Source: Ignavibacteria bacterium (GTDB taxonomy: Bacteria; Bacteroidota; Ignavibacteria; Kapaibacteriales; UBA4661). From it: a DNA stretch of 64,000 nt. The notes under the pieces are model-generated. The model did no database searches. It worked only from the letters and a program-made list of their open reading frames with translations, and had not been told where the DNA came from. Position numbers and translations under genes: made by a program. Each line of letters begins with the position of its first letter. The first letter of the stretch is position 1. The stretch lies in assembly GCA_013298775.1 (NCBI GenBank), contig JAAFIV010000002.1:62001-126000 (forward strand), in the 5' to 3' direction. Shown here piece after piece: positions 1 through 8,316 of the stretch.

Positions 1-132
1 TTAGGAATTACGCTGGCATATTTGGCAATGCCCAAAGCCGCACAACCCGCACATTTGCTTGTAGCGAGCGGCATTTTTGCAGCACAATTATTTGCGGCAT
101 TAGAAGTACGTTTTCTGCAAAAACAACGCTAA
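1..132 (+). CDS. C-terminal fragment of a hydrophobic membrane protein
   Basis: An open frame runs in from the left edge and stops with TAA at 130-132, giving 43 residues. It is mostly two hydrophobic stretches with a short Pro/Lys/Gln linker, a His at the start of the second helix (AHLLVASG), and a basic tail (FLQKQR). This looks like the last one or two transmembrane helices of an inner-membrane protein. The pattern recalls the C-terminus of CtaA/COX15-type heme A synthases, but the fragment is too short to assign. The NarL-type regulator starts 67 bp downstream. Confidence 0.5.
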   Translation, partial: LGITLAYLAMPKAAQPAHLLVASGIFAAQLFAALEVRFLQKQR

Positions 133-199
133 AACATTACACACAATTCCCCTGAACCCCAGTATTGACAAGCCTTCTTTGTCTATATTAAGATTACCT

Positions 200-871
200 A
201 TGACACAAGACCCAATCACGCTCTGCATTGTGGACGACCACGAGCTTATTCGTTTTGCGATGGAATCATGGATTCAACAAGACCTTGAGACACAATCTAA
301 TGTGCGACCAATTCACGTTGTTGGTACTGCGGAAAGTGGGGAAGCCGCATTAGAGCTTGTTCCACGAGTAAAGCCCAAGGTGTTGTTAGTAGATTTTCAG
401 CTCCCAGATATGCTTGGAAGTGAGATTATATCACGCTTGCGTAGTGGTGGATTGGATAAAGAAACAATGAGCATTCTTGCCTTGACTGGCATGGAAAACG
501 CTCCCATAAAGGAAATTCTTGCAAGTGGGGCGAATGGCTATTTATCAAAATCTGAATCTAGTACAACCATTGTGCAAGCAATACGTCATGCTGCCGAAAA
601 GCCGCATGAACTCTGGCTCAATCCCGCAGAAGCAAAAAAAATGGTAAACGCAGACCGCGCTTTGACGATGGCGGGAATTACGGCAGCAGAAAAAAATATC
701 CTAAAAATGCTTCTTTTTACGAATGAAGAAATCGCCGAAACGCTTGATATTTCGCGAGGTACATTGAAATCCCATTTGAATAATATTTATCAAAAACTTG
801 GGATAAATTCTCGCGAAGAAGCAGAGGAATTTGCTACGAAAATTGGTTTGCTGCCGAAAGTTATTCGGTAG
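200..871 (+). CDS. NarL/LuxR-type response regulator
   Basis: A 223-residue two-component regulator. The N-terminal receiver domain (about 8-125) has an acidic pair in IVDDHE, the phospho-acceptor Asp65 in LLVDFQLPD, the switch Thr in ALTG, and Lys in YLSKSE. The C-terminal helix-turn-helix (about 160-215) reads TAAEKNILKML, then TNEEIAETL and SRGTLKSHLNNIYQKLG, the LuxR/GerE pattern. I use the ATG at 200; an in-frame TTG at 179 would add seven residues without domain content. No kinase is directly adjacent. The LytS kinase 190 bp downstream normally pairs with LytTR regulators, so the partner is unknown. Confidence 0.9.
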   Translation: MTQDPITLCIVDDHELIRFAMESWIQQDLETQSNVRPIHVVGTAESGEAALELVPRVKPKVLLVDFQLPDMLGSEIISRLRSGGLDKETMSILALTGMENAPIKEILASGANGYLSKSESSTTIVQAIRHAAEKPHELWLNPAEAKKMVNADRALTMAGITAAEKNILKMLLFTNEEIAETLDISRGTLKSHLNNIYQKLGINSREEAEEFATKIGLLPKVIR

Positions 872-1057
872 GGAACTCAAGAACAAACGTTTGGGAAAAT
901 CAAACAAATCAGTAGGTTCAATCAATAGACTTTATTCCGAATAGACTTTTTTACTAAACAAGGCAGCATGCTGCCTTGCTCCAAAACTCTAAAAACCTTA
1001 TTCGAGATAAACTCTAATAGATTCTGTCAATTTCATTCAGTTTCACTGGATTTGGTA

Positions 1058-2407
1058 ATGCAAAAGTCATGGAAACATACCATTACAAGCATTCTTCACA
1101 TTTGGAAACTTCCACTGTGGCAATGGGGTGTGATTGTATTTGCGTGCTTTTCGCTTATGTGGCTTTTCAATATTGCATTCTTTTTGCAAATCTATCTTCT
1201 TGCTCCAAGCTCGACCAATACTCCCGTTCAGCCGACAATGGTCTTTTTTCAACATTTTTTACCTGGTGAATTTTCGAGAAGATTAACATGGATTTTCGCT
1301 ATTCCGCTTGGATTATATTTCATCAAAAAGTTTCCGTTTCGGCAACAAGGTAACCATGCTATCGCTAAGTATCTTGGCTTGCAGAGCGCATTCAGTCTAG
1401 GCTTTGGCTTGTTGTGCGCAATTGTTACTGCCCTGCATGCTCAAATTACCGTCCCCATTATTTGGCAACAACTTTCCGATGGTGTGCCGAGCGTGTGGCG
1501 CATTCTTGCAATTCATTTTTCCCTCGTCAGTGGCTTTTTTGCCTCAGTCGCTTTGTATTGGCTGATGGTATTTGCTGTTCAAGCCGTTCAAAACTTACGT
1601 GCTTTTAGAAAGGAGCGCGACCTGCGGAAGGAAGTGGAAACTGAGCTTGTCAAGGCGCAGTTGTACGCACTTCAAAGCCAGCTCCAGCCTCATTTTTTGT
1701 TTAATGCGCTCAATTCTGTTTCATCGCTCATGTTCGAGGATATTCATCGTGCAGACCGCATGATAGCTCGGCTAGGGGAATTTCTCCGTATTAGTTTGAA
1801 TTTTCATCATATCCAAATGATTCCGCTTGGTGAAGAAATTGGGTTTGTTGAGCGATATTTAGAAATCGAACAAATGAGATTTGAAGAGCGTTTGGAAATT
1901 CATTGGTCAATTTCAGACGAATCGAAGCAAGCACTCGTGCCAGCATTTCTCTTACAACCCTTGGTTGAAAATGCGATAAAACATGGGGTCTCGCCGCTCA
2001 ATAGGGGTGGTTCTATCACGCTTTCAACAAGAGTACATGCGGCAGAGAAGGTGCTTTCGTTGCAGGTGATAAATTTTCCTGCACAACAGGTTTTTCTCAA
2101 TGGTAATGCAAATGCAAATGGGAATGGAAATGATTATGAGCATTTCGTTGAAAAATCGTATGCGGTAGGGCGAGAAGAAGATTTGACGTTTGTTTCCTCA
2201 AAAGAACGTGAAATCCTCTCAAAGAATACCTCTGTATCGAATGACAGAATAGGTCTCAAAAACACACAAGCACGCTTAGAAAAACTCTTTACAGGCTCGT
2301 ATGTGCTTGATTTTGGGAGCGTTTTTTCAGCAAATCCTTCGCCCCTACATGAAGATAAAAACATTGGTTTTTTTGTGAATATTCGTATTCCATTTCAAAC
2401 CGCTTAA
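1058..2407 (+). CDS. LytS-family sensor histidine kinase with degenerate G1 box
   Basis: A 449-residue membrane kinase of the LytS/YehU type. Four to five hydrophobic segments fill the first ~170 residues, followed by a short coiled region and the His_kinase motif QPHFLFNALN with the likely phospho-acceptor His212. The N box (QPLVENAIKHG) is intact, as is the late glycine motif (RIGLKNTQARLEKL). The usual D-x-G-x-G box is absent: the expected place reads VINFPAQQ and is followed by an Asn/Gly-rich stretch. Either ATP binding is unusual or the kinase is impaired. An earlier in-frame ATG at 968 adds 30 polar residues; I prefer 1058, just before the first helix. The LytTR regulator begins 11 bp after the stop, so the two form an operon. 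Confidence 0.88.
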   Translation: MQKSWKHTITSILHIWKLPLWQWGVIVFACFSLMWLFNIAFFLQIYLLAPSSTNTPVQPTMVFFQHFLPGEFSRRLTWIFAIPLGLYFIKKFPFRQQGNHAIAKYLGLQSAFSLGFGLLCAIVTALHAQITVPIIWQQLSDGVPSVWRILAIHFSLVSGFFASVALYWLMVFAVQAVQNLRAFRKERDLRKEVETELVKAQLYALQSQLQPHFLFNALNSVSSLMFEDIHRADRMIARLGEFLRISLNFHHIQMIPLGEEIGFVERYLEIEQMRFEERLEIHWSISDESKQALVPAFLLQPLVENAIKHGVSPLNRGGSITLSTRVHAAEKVLSLQVINFPAQQVFLNGNANANGNGNDYEHFVEKSYAVGREEDLTFVSSKEREILSKNTSVSNDRIGLKNTQARLEKLFTGSYVLDFGSVFSANPSPLHEDKNIGFFVNIRIPFQTA

Positions 2408-2418
2408 CATCTGCATTT

Positions 2419-3291
2419 ATGAGCAAAACGCCCAAACAGAGCGAACATCTACGCGTAGCCATTGTTGATGATGAACGCCTTGCACGCACGAAAATACGCC
2501 GTTTCCTTGAACAGATGTCCGATGTCGAAATTGTTGCAGAATGTTCCAATGGGAGTGAAGCATTGGAATTATTGTCCAATGATACAATTTCTATCAACGT
2601 CATGTTTCTTGATATTCAAATGCCTGAACTTAGTGGCTTGCAGGTTGTTCAAGAATATTTCCGGCATCAAGGGGAAGAGTACGAGACTGAAAAAAAATTG
2701 AGCGCGAATACTCAGGAAAGCTCGCCAATAGGTGAAAAAGCACCCTTGTTTGTTTTCATAACTGCATTTGAGGAGTATGCAATTCAAGCGTTTAAGGAAA
2801 ACGCTCTTGATTATTTGGTAAAACCTTTTGACTTTGAGCGATTCGCGCTTACAATGGAACGTGTACGAAAAATGTACCACTTGAAGTCTATGGCTCAATT
2901 GCACCATGAATCCTTGCAAGGGATGATTCTCCGCCATGAGGAACTTGTCGCAAGCGAAGTGCTTGAACGCTTTGTGGTGCGAACACGAGGTAAAATCACG
3001 CTTGTAGATGTTCTGTCGGTAGATTGGATAGAGTCCGACGGAAATTATGCAATTCTACATGTTGGAGGGGCAACCCATCTTATTCGTGAAACGCTCTCAT
3101 CGCTTGAAAACCGCTTGCCACCAAAGGAGTTTATTCGCATACATCGCTCGGTCATCGTAAAAATTTCCTTTCTTACAACAATAGAATTAAGCCCCGACGG
3201 CACATATCAAGCTGTGCTGAGAGATTCTACACGCTCTTTTGTTGGTCCAACCTTCCGAGAAGCTGTCCGCAGGGTGCTTGGTTTGGTGTAG
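2419..3291 (+). CDS. LytTR-family response regulator
   Basis: A 290-residue regulator: a CheY-like receiver (about 10-150) followed by a LytTR DNA-binding domain (about 185-288). Asp65 in MFLDIQMPEL is the phosphorylation site, and VKPF supplies the conserved Lys. The receiver has a ~25-residue Glu/Lys/Ser-rich insertion (near EYETEKKLSANTQ) before the ITAFEEYA segment. The LytTR domain shows the typical IESDGNYAILH and FIRIHRSVIV strands. It follows its LytS partner by 11 bp and is probably co-transcribed. It is paralogous to the regulator at 5519-6346. The 220 bp after it hold no gene that I can see. Confidence 0.92.
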   Translation: MSKTPKQSEHLRVAIVDDERLARTKIRRFLEQMSDVEIVAECSNGSEALELLSNDTISINVMFLDIQMPELSGLQVVQEYFRHQGEEYETEKKLSANTQESSPIGEKAPLFVFITAFEEYAIQAFKENALDYLVKPFDFERFALTMERVRKMYHLKSMAQLHHESLQGMILRHEELVASEVLERFVVRTRGKITLVDVLSVDWIESDGNYAILHVGGATHLIRETLSSLENRLPPKEFIRIHRSVIVKISFLTTIELSPDGTYQAVLRDSTRSFVGPTFREAVRRVLGLV

Positions 3292-3511
3292 TTCTGCTCC
3301 TATCCTCGTGCAATTGTCAATTTATCACTGCAATCATGGTCTTCATCCCAGAATACTTTTTTTGATATTCGTACCGTAGTATTTTTCCTGTGCATTCATC
3401 AACAGTTCTTGTGAACGTACAACCGTAGTAAAAATCGAGGTTGGAAGCATTTGTTCAAGAATTACTGTTTGTTGCACAGAAAATTTTTTCACCCATCTTC
3501 AAAGTATTCTT

Positions 3512-3910
3512 ATGAACATCTTTAACCCAACCTTTCTCCTCCGATTTGCTTTAGCAGTTATTCTCATCATTCATTCAGTTCCTGGAATGTTTAATGGTGG
3601 TGTGAATGCTTTCGGCACTCTTTATCTCGAACAGATAGGTTTTGCGCCCTTTGGTCTTTTTCTTGCATGGGCAATTAAATTATCCCACGTTGTTTGTGCT
3701 ATCTGTTTGCTTTGGGATAGATATATTTTGTACCCAGCTTTGGCAACAATTTTCATATTCGTTGCAGGTATCGTCATGATTCATGGCAAGGAAGGATGGT
3801 TTGTTGTTGGTGGTGGGCGAAATGGTATGGAGTTTAACTTTTTGCTCATTTTTGCGTTGCTTATGCTCATTTTTCCTGATGGCTTGCGACGCAAACCAAA
3901 AACCACGTAA
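3512..3910 (+). CDS. DoxX-like small membrane protein
   Basis: A 132-residue protein with four hydrophobic segments. It begins with an Arg-containing first helix (LLRFALAVILIIHSVPGMF), and the third-to-fourth helix junction is GKEGWFVVGGGRNGMEFN. Both match the DoxX/YphA pattern of small four-helix inner-membrane proteins. Members are linked to thiol and respiratory redox balance, but no catalytic residues are known that would prove function. It sits between two LytS/LytTR pairs and may be a target of one of them; that is inference from position only. Confidence 0.75.
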   Translation: MNIFNPTFLLRFALAVILIIHSVPGMFNGGVNAFGTLYLEQIGFAPFGLFLAWAIKLSHVVCAICLLWDRYILYPALATIFIFVAGIVMIHGKEGWFVVGGGRNGMEFNFLLIFALLMLIFPDGLRRKPKTT

Positions 3911-4049
3911 AGAAAGAATACAACTCGAAAACATGGGACAAACCTTGTAAATATCGGGACAAAAGGGAATAGACGTACATACAATGTTTACGAAAAAAGT
4001 GTAATTTTGCTGGCATATCAATTCGAGGGCGTTACTTTTTTTGACCAGC

Positions 4050-5486
4050 ATGCACACGTCGGTCTTGTGCATCTTTTTTGTATGTGGGCTTTCCATGAAT
4101 CTTGGGGCTGTACCTTTTTTTCGTACCTTTTTTCAATCACAATCGTTTCAAGACAAACCATCGAAGCAAGCATTCATGCGGTGGTTTGTCTGCTTGTGTT
4201 TTGCTTTTTTGCTTGAATCAGTTCTTATTTCCTTGATGTTTTTCTACCAAAGTGTAGAGTATATCAATACGCCGCAACAAAACGCTTGGCTTGCAAGCTA
4301 TGGTACTCGGTCATTGTATGAATTTATTTGGACAAAATTTATCCTGTTTGAATTCATTCGCCGTTTGCCATGGGTTTTCTATGGACTAGTATTGGTGAGC
4401 TTTGCGGGGAATTTCCCCTTATTTACCTCTCATTTTCCGACGAAATTGTACACGCGCAATCTCTTCCTGCATGCTGGATTTGCGCTTCTTCTCGGTATCG
4501 TTCATGGTATTTGTACCCAACTGACGCTGGGCTTTTTGTTTCCTATGGAAGAATTCCCCGTGCAGATATTCTTGCGCACTTTCAGTGGATTATTTCTCTC
4601 TATCCTGCATTATTGCTTGATTGTAAGCATCTTTTCTATGTTGCAATATTTTCAAAAATTCCAAACCCAAGAACTTCGTGCTGCACAGCTAGAATCAACA
4701 ACAGCACGCTTAGAAACGGAGCTTGCTCAAGCACAGCTCCAAGCATTGAAAATGCAACTGCAACCGCACTTTTTGTTTAACTCTTTGAATTCAATTTCTG
4801 CGCTGCTTTACAGCAATCCACGACGCGCAGATACGATGATTGCTCGCTTGGGGGATTTTCTTCGTATGACGTTGGAAAATCCAAACACACAGTTTATCAC
4901 GCTCCAGCAAGAACTAGATTTGCTCCGGTGCTTCGTTGATATTGAAATGATGCGGTTTCCTCAACGTTTGCATGTAGAATTTAGTATTGAAGCGGGTTTG
5001 CAGGGCATTTTTGTTCCGAATTTACTTTTGCAACCACTTGTTGAAAATTCAATTAAATATGGCATCCTTCAAAGCACCTCTGGAGGGCGCATAGATATTG
5101 GTATTCGACGATTGCCCTCACGACAAAACCATTGTATCGAAATCACTGTCAGAGACAATGGTCCAGGCATACAACCAACGGAAAAGGCAACCACCCAATA
5201 TCCTGCACAATATTCCTCACAATATCCTGCACAATATTCCTCACAATATTCTTCAATAGAAAACGAGCAGGGAAGCGGGATGAGTGGTATTCTCTTGCGA
5301 AAAAAATCAAGTATTGGTCTGGCAAATACAAAGGCGCGTTTGGAGAAACTCTATGGCACGGATTTTCGGTTTGATACCTACAATGCGCACGAAGGAGGCT
5401 TTGTTGTGTATATGGAGATTCCATTGCAGAGAAACATTTCAACATTTGACGAAAAGCAACATCTCTTTGCGAGAGAAAGCGCGTAA
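4050..5486 (+). CDS. LytS-family sensor histidine kinase with repeat-bearing ATP lid
   Basis: A 478-residue paralog of the kinase at 1058-2407. Hydrophobic helices occupy roughly residues 1-200. The phospho-acceptor motif QPHFLFNSLN carries His240, the N box is QPLVENSIKYG, and unlike its neighbour the G1 box is intact (VRDNGPGI). The late motif is SIGLANTKARLEKL. Between the glycine boxes lies a perfect five-unit Gln-Tyr-x-x repeat, placing low-complexity sequence in the ATP lid. The start is uncertain: TTG 4041, ATG 4050 or ATG 4095 are all in frame. The LytTR regulator follows after 32 bp. Confidence 0.87.
   Translation: MHTSVLCIFFVCGLSMNLGAVPFFRTFFQSQSFQDKPSKQAFMRWFVCLCFAFLLESVLISLMFFYQSVEYINTPQQNAWLASYGTRSLYEFIWTKFILFEFIRRLPWVFYGLVLVSFAGNFPLFTSHFPTKLYTRNLFLHAGFALLLGIVHGICTQLTLGFLFPMEEFPVQIFLRTFSGLFLSILHYCLIVSIFSMLQYFQKFQTQELRAAQLESTTARLETELAQAQLQALKMQLQPHFLFNSLNSISALLYSNPRRADTMIARLGDFLRMTLENPNTQFITLQQELDLLRCFVDIEMMRFPQRLHVEFSIEAGLQGIFVPNLLLQPLVENSIKYGILQSTSGGRIDIGIRRLPSRQNHCIEITVRDNGPGIQPTEKATTQYPAQYSSQYPAQYSSQYSSIENEQGSGMSGILLRKKSSIGLANTKARLEKLYGTDFRFDTYNAHEGGFVVYMEIPLQRNISTFDEKQHLFARESA
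5196..5255 (+). repeat. five-copy 12-nt tandem repeat inside kinase gene
   Basis: Five contiguous 12-base units of form CAATATYCYKCA encode QYPA, QYSS, QYPA, QYSS, QYSS (codons 383-402 from the ATG at 4050). The period is a multiple of three, so copy-number change would keep frame and alter only the length of the ATP-lid loop of the kinase. Confidence 0.95.
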
Positions 5487-5518
5487 AAACTGAATTTTTC
5501 AATAGTAATTTTTTCTGT

Positions 5519-6346
5519 ATGCTTCCTCAACATCAAAAAATATCAATACTGATTGTGGATGATGAAGACCTTGCTCGCGAGAAAATACGCCACTTTTGCG
5601 GTGAAGACCATGATTGCGTTATCATAGGAGAATGTTCCAATGGATTTCAAGCCGTAGAAGCATTGTGTCATCACGTTCCCGATGTGGTTTTTCTTGATAT
5701 TCAAATGCCAGAACTAGATGGTTTCGAGACCTTGCGTCTCATCCAAGATTCTCTTGAAGATGAGGCAACCGCACCATTTGTGGTATTTATTACCGCCTTC
5801 GATGAATATGCTTTGAAAGCATTTGAGGCACATGCAATTGATTATTTGCTCAAACCATATGATTTTGAGCGATTTCACGCAATGCTCTTTCGCGTGAAAA
5901 ATTATGTTCGCAACAGGCAAACCCTCAACTCCCATGAACACTTGTTGCGAGAAATATCCACGTTACAACAATTACAATCTATTGCGTATTCAGAACGTTT
6001 TGCCTTCAAAACTCGTGGTAGAATCTACTTTGTTGAAAGTGAACATGTCAATTGGATTGAAGCAGACCGTAATTATGCACTTTTTCATGTTGGGGAAAAT
6101 ACACATGTTTTACGCTCAACGTTCCATGAATTGGAAAAACGGCTCAATCCCGCACAATTTCTGCGCATTCACCGCTCCTTTATTGTACGAAAAGATTTTG
6201 TTGGCTCCTTAACGAAGCGGACGGATGGTTCGGAACGATTATTTGAAGTTGTTCTCAAGAATGGCAAAATACTTGATATTGGCGAAGGCTACCGCGATAG
6301 TGTTTTCGCTGCGTTGGGCGTACATGGTGATTGGCAGAATCAATGA
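5519..6346 (+). CDS. LytTR-family response regulator
   Basis: A 275-residue receiver plus LytTR regulator. The receiver begins ILIVDDEDLAREKI. Asp60 in VFLDIQMPEL is the phosphorylation site, followed by FITAFDEYALKAF and LLKPYDFERF. The LytTR domain (about 165-270) contains VNWIEADRNYALFH and FLRIHRSFIVR. It lacks the extra receiver loop of its paralog at 2419. It starts 32 bp after the LytS gene and is most likely its partner. Close similarity of the two pairs and their placement around one DoxX gene suggest local duplication. Confidence 0.92.
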   Translation: MLPQHQKISILIVDDEDLAREKIRHFCGEDHDCVIIGECSNGFQAVEALCHHVPDVVFLDIQMPELDGFETLRLIQDSLEDEATAPFVVFITAFDEYALKAFEAHAIDYLLKPYDFERFHAMLFRVKNYVRNRQTLNSHEHLLREISTLQQLQSIAYSERFAFKTRGRIYFVESEHVNWIEADRNYALFHVGENTHVLRSTFHELEKRLNPAQFLRIHRSFIVRKDFVGSLTKRTDGSERLFEVVLKNGKILDIGEGYRDSVFAALGVHGDWQNQ

Positions 6347-6392
6347 GAATGTAAACAGAATCAATCTTATGTAAAGTATTCATTTGCAAGGA

Positions 6393-6893
6393 CTACAACA
6401 AATGAGCGTCTTCAGGAGTAAAGATGCGTTGTGAAAATTGTTGTTCCACCTCAAGCTGATGCTCGTCTGCAAGGCGAAAAATAGCAGGAAATTTCGTTTT
6501 ATATTCGGCAAAAAGCTGCAAAATAGCACGTGTACTATCGGAAGATTTTTCCAAAGGAGCATCGCTATATTGCGTTCCCTTGCGGTCGAAGATGCCAGTA
6601 ATGATGCCATCTTTACAAAAACCAATGCGGTCAATTTCTTGCATGGGGCGTGGAACACCGATTGCTTTTACCCAAAAAACACGATGCTCGTTTTTCTTTG
6701 ATTTGTACGTAAAAAGATACATCGCAAAATTGGCTCTCAGCCCTGTTTCTTCGTACAGCTCTCGGACAGTCGCTTGCATTCGAGATTCAAATGGGTTTGC
6801 CCCACCTCCCGGCAACAGAAATTCATCACGTGGCATTGCATCCAGCAAAATACCTTGTTCCATTTCCACAATTGCAGTTCCTCTACGTCCCAT
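6393..6893 (-). CDS. Nudix hydrolase
   Basis: The protein contains a complete Nudix box: a Gly-Gly start (LLPGGG), Glu in NPFES, then VRELYEETGL, matching GX5EX7REUXEEXGU. It should hydrolyse a nucleoside diphosphate linked to another group, needing Mg2+ or Mn2+; the substrate cannot be read from sequence. The ATG at 6893 begins MGRRGTAIVEM, the usual first strand of the fold (166 residues). A TTG at 7001 would add 36 residues with no recognisable motif. It converges with the LytTR gene (46 bp between stops). A terminator lies upstream at 7062-7104, between it and the ABC ATPase. Confidence 0.88.
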   Translation of the reverse strand: MGRRGTAIVEMEQGILLDAMPRDEFLLPGGGANPFESRMQATVRELYEETGLRANFAMYLFTYKSKKNEHRVFWVKAIGVPRPMQEIDRIGFCKDGIITGIFDRKGTQYSDAPLEKSSDSTRAILQLFAEYKTKFPAIFRLADEHQLEVEQQFSQRIFTPEDAHLL

Positions 6894-7061
6894 CTGATAT
6901 TCCAAGTTTTTCTGTGAATAAACGCTTCTCTGATACGGTTGCTTATCTAATACGGTAAAATTTGAGAATCGCAAAATGACAACAAAATCACTTGTACACA
7001 AGTATTGTCGTCAAAAAATTCATTGTACGATGAAAACCCTTGTACCTGACTTGCAAAAGCA

Positions 7062-7104
7062 AAAAGCCCTGAACGCTTGAAATAATCAAGCATTCAGGGC
7101 TTTT
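7062..7104. terminator. bidirectional hairpin terminator
   Basis: AAAAGCCCTGAACGCTTGA pairs with TCAAGCATTCAGGGCTTTT across a 5-base loop, with A/T tracts on both sides. It lies just downstream of the minus-strand ATPase gene (stop at 7130). Similar AAGCCC-type hairpins end other genes in this window. Confidence 0.85.
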
Positions 7105-7129
7105 ACGTTGTACATTTTGCGACAAAAAC

Positions 7130-7813
7130 TTAGTTCATTGAGCGAATATTTTCTGTGACAACTTGACCATCGAACAAATGAATCGTGCGCCCTGCGTACT
7201 CGGCAAATTCTGGCGTGTGCGTAACCATAATCACCGTCGAACCTGCTTTATTCAGCTCGGTGAGCAGCGTCATTACTTCTGAGCCATTTTTGGAATCCAA
7301 GTTCCCCGTTGGCTCATCGGCGAAGATAACAAGCGGCTTCCCGACTATTGCCCGCGCTACTGCGACACGCTGCTGCTGACCGCCGGAGAGCTGCTGCGGG
7401 AAGTGATTGCGGCGGTGCATCATTTGCATCTGCTCCAAGACTTCTTCCACGCGCTTTTTGCGATAATCTGCATCGAAACCCAAGTACAGAAGCGGCAATT
7501 CGACGTTTTCAAAGACGGTCAGTTCATCAATCAAATTGAAACTCTGAAACACGAAGCCGATAGATTTCTTGCGGAGTTCAGCGCGTTGGCGTTCATTGTA
7601 GCCTGCAATTTCGTGTTCGTAAAAATGGTATTCGCCATCGTCGGGATTGTCGAGCATTCCCAAAATGTTCAGAAGCGTGGATTTACCGCAGCCTGAGGGT
7701 CCCATGATGGCAACAAATTCGCCATTGTGGATTTCAAACGATACGCCGTTGAGCGCAGTAGTTTCTACCTCTTCGGTGCGGTAGAACTTTTTGATATTAT
7801 TGAGTTTAATCAT
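7130..7813 (-). CDS. MacB/LolD-type ABC transporter ATPase
   Basis: A 227-residue stand-alone nucleotide-binding subunit of the MacB/LolD/FtsE class. It has Walker A (GPSGCGKST), Q-loop (VFQSFNLI), signature LSGGQQQR, Walker B (LVIFADEPTGNLDS) and the switch His in VTHTPE. Such ATPases drive FtsX-like permeases that move lipoproteins, peptides or small molecules out of the envelope. The likely partner is the permease at 8711-11188, upstream in the same direction but separated by a VapBC-like pair on the opposite strand. No sigma-54 site was found upstream; instead there is a palindromic repeat at 7886-8030. Confidence 0.92.
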   Translation of the reverse strand: MIKLNNIKKFYRTEEVETTALNGVSFEIHNGEFVAIMGPSGCGKSTLLNILGMLDNPDDGEYHFYEHEIAGYNERQRAELRKKSIGFVFQSFNLIDELTVFENVELPLLYLGFDADYRKKRVEEVLEQMQMMHRRNHFPQQLSGGQQQRVAVARAIVGKPLVIFADEPTGNLDSKNGSEVMTLLTELNKAGSTVIMVTHTPEFAEYAGRTIHLFDGQVVTENIRSMN

Positions 7814-7885
7814 GGCTTCAATCCTTGAAATGTGAAGAATTTGAAAAATATTTGATACTGTTGATTCACGTAAAAAATGGTATTT

Positions 7886-8030
7886 TACTCACCTTACTCA
7901 ACACCAGCACCGCCCTCACCCCTCGCTGCGCGAGACCCTCTCCCAGAGGGCGAGGGTTGATGGAGACTAGCTCTGAAGCCCTCTCCCTCTGGGAGAGGGT
8001 TGGGTGAGGGTGGTTTGCGTAAGGTGAGTA
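7886..8030. repeat. 145-bp palindromic repeat with 12-bp terminal inverted repeats
   Basis: Outer arms TACTCACCTTAC (7886-7897) and GTAAGGTGAGTA (8019-8030) are exact inverted repeats. Inside are C-rich and G-rich halves (CCCTCACCC, CCCTCTCCC, then GGGAGAGGGTTGGGTGAGGG) that fold back. The core recurs at 52475-52571. No protein is encoded, so this is a non-autonomous MITE- or REP-like element. Confidence 0.8.
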
Positions 8031-8079
8031 TTTTAGAAAAAAGCGTACTTTGTTACTTCTCAACAATTTGAACTATTCT

Positions 8080-8316
8080 ATGGATGCTATTACGATTGAA
8101 CTCATTCAAAAGGTTCAGCAACTTCCGCTTGAGAAACAGAAAGCGGTCTTACAAATTGTCAATTCAGATTTTTCCCGCACTGAAGATACTCCTCAGCACT
8201 CACGCGAAGAATGGCGGAAACAGTTACTTGAATGTTCTGTTTGGTCCGATGAACAAATTCACAATATAACGGAAACACGACGCTGGATGAACCAATGGCA
8301 AACAGAATCCTTGTAG
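8080..8316 (+). CDS. probable antitoxin of a VapBC-like pair
   Basis: A 78-residue acidic/polar protein starting MDAITIELIQKVQQLP, overlapping the PIN-domain gene by 22 bp. The N-terminal pattern (I-x-L-I-Q-K-V-Q-Q-L-P-x-x-K-Q) is common in small antitoxins of the DUF2281/VapB-like group. The C-terminal half is rich in Trp, Glu and Gln and would be the toxin-binding part. No clear ribbon-helix-helix or AbrB motif is visible, so the antitoxin call rests mainly on gene order and overlap. The ATG at 8080 is preferred over a TTG at 8050. Confidence 0.7.
   Translation: MDAITIELIQKVQQLPLEKQKAVLQIVNSDFSRTEDTPQHSREEWRKQLLECSVWSDEQIHNITETRRWMNQWQTESL

Noticed and set aside
5196-5255. Possible CRISPR-like short repeats
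   Set aside because: The 12-nt units are contiguous without spacers and encode protein; no cas genes are present.
7814-8079. Sigma-54 site or tandem operator for the ATPase at 7130
   Set aside because: No TGGCA element or TGTTC palindrome was found there; only the palindromic repeat is present.
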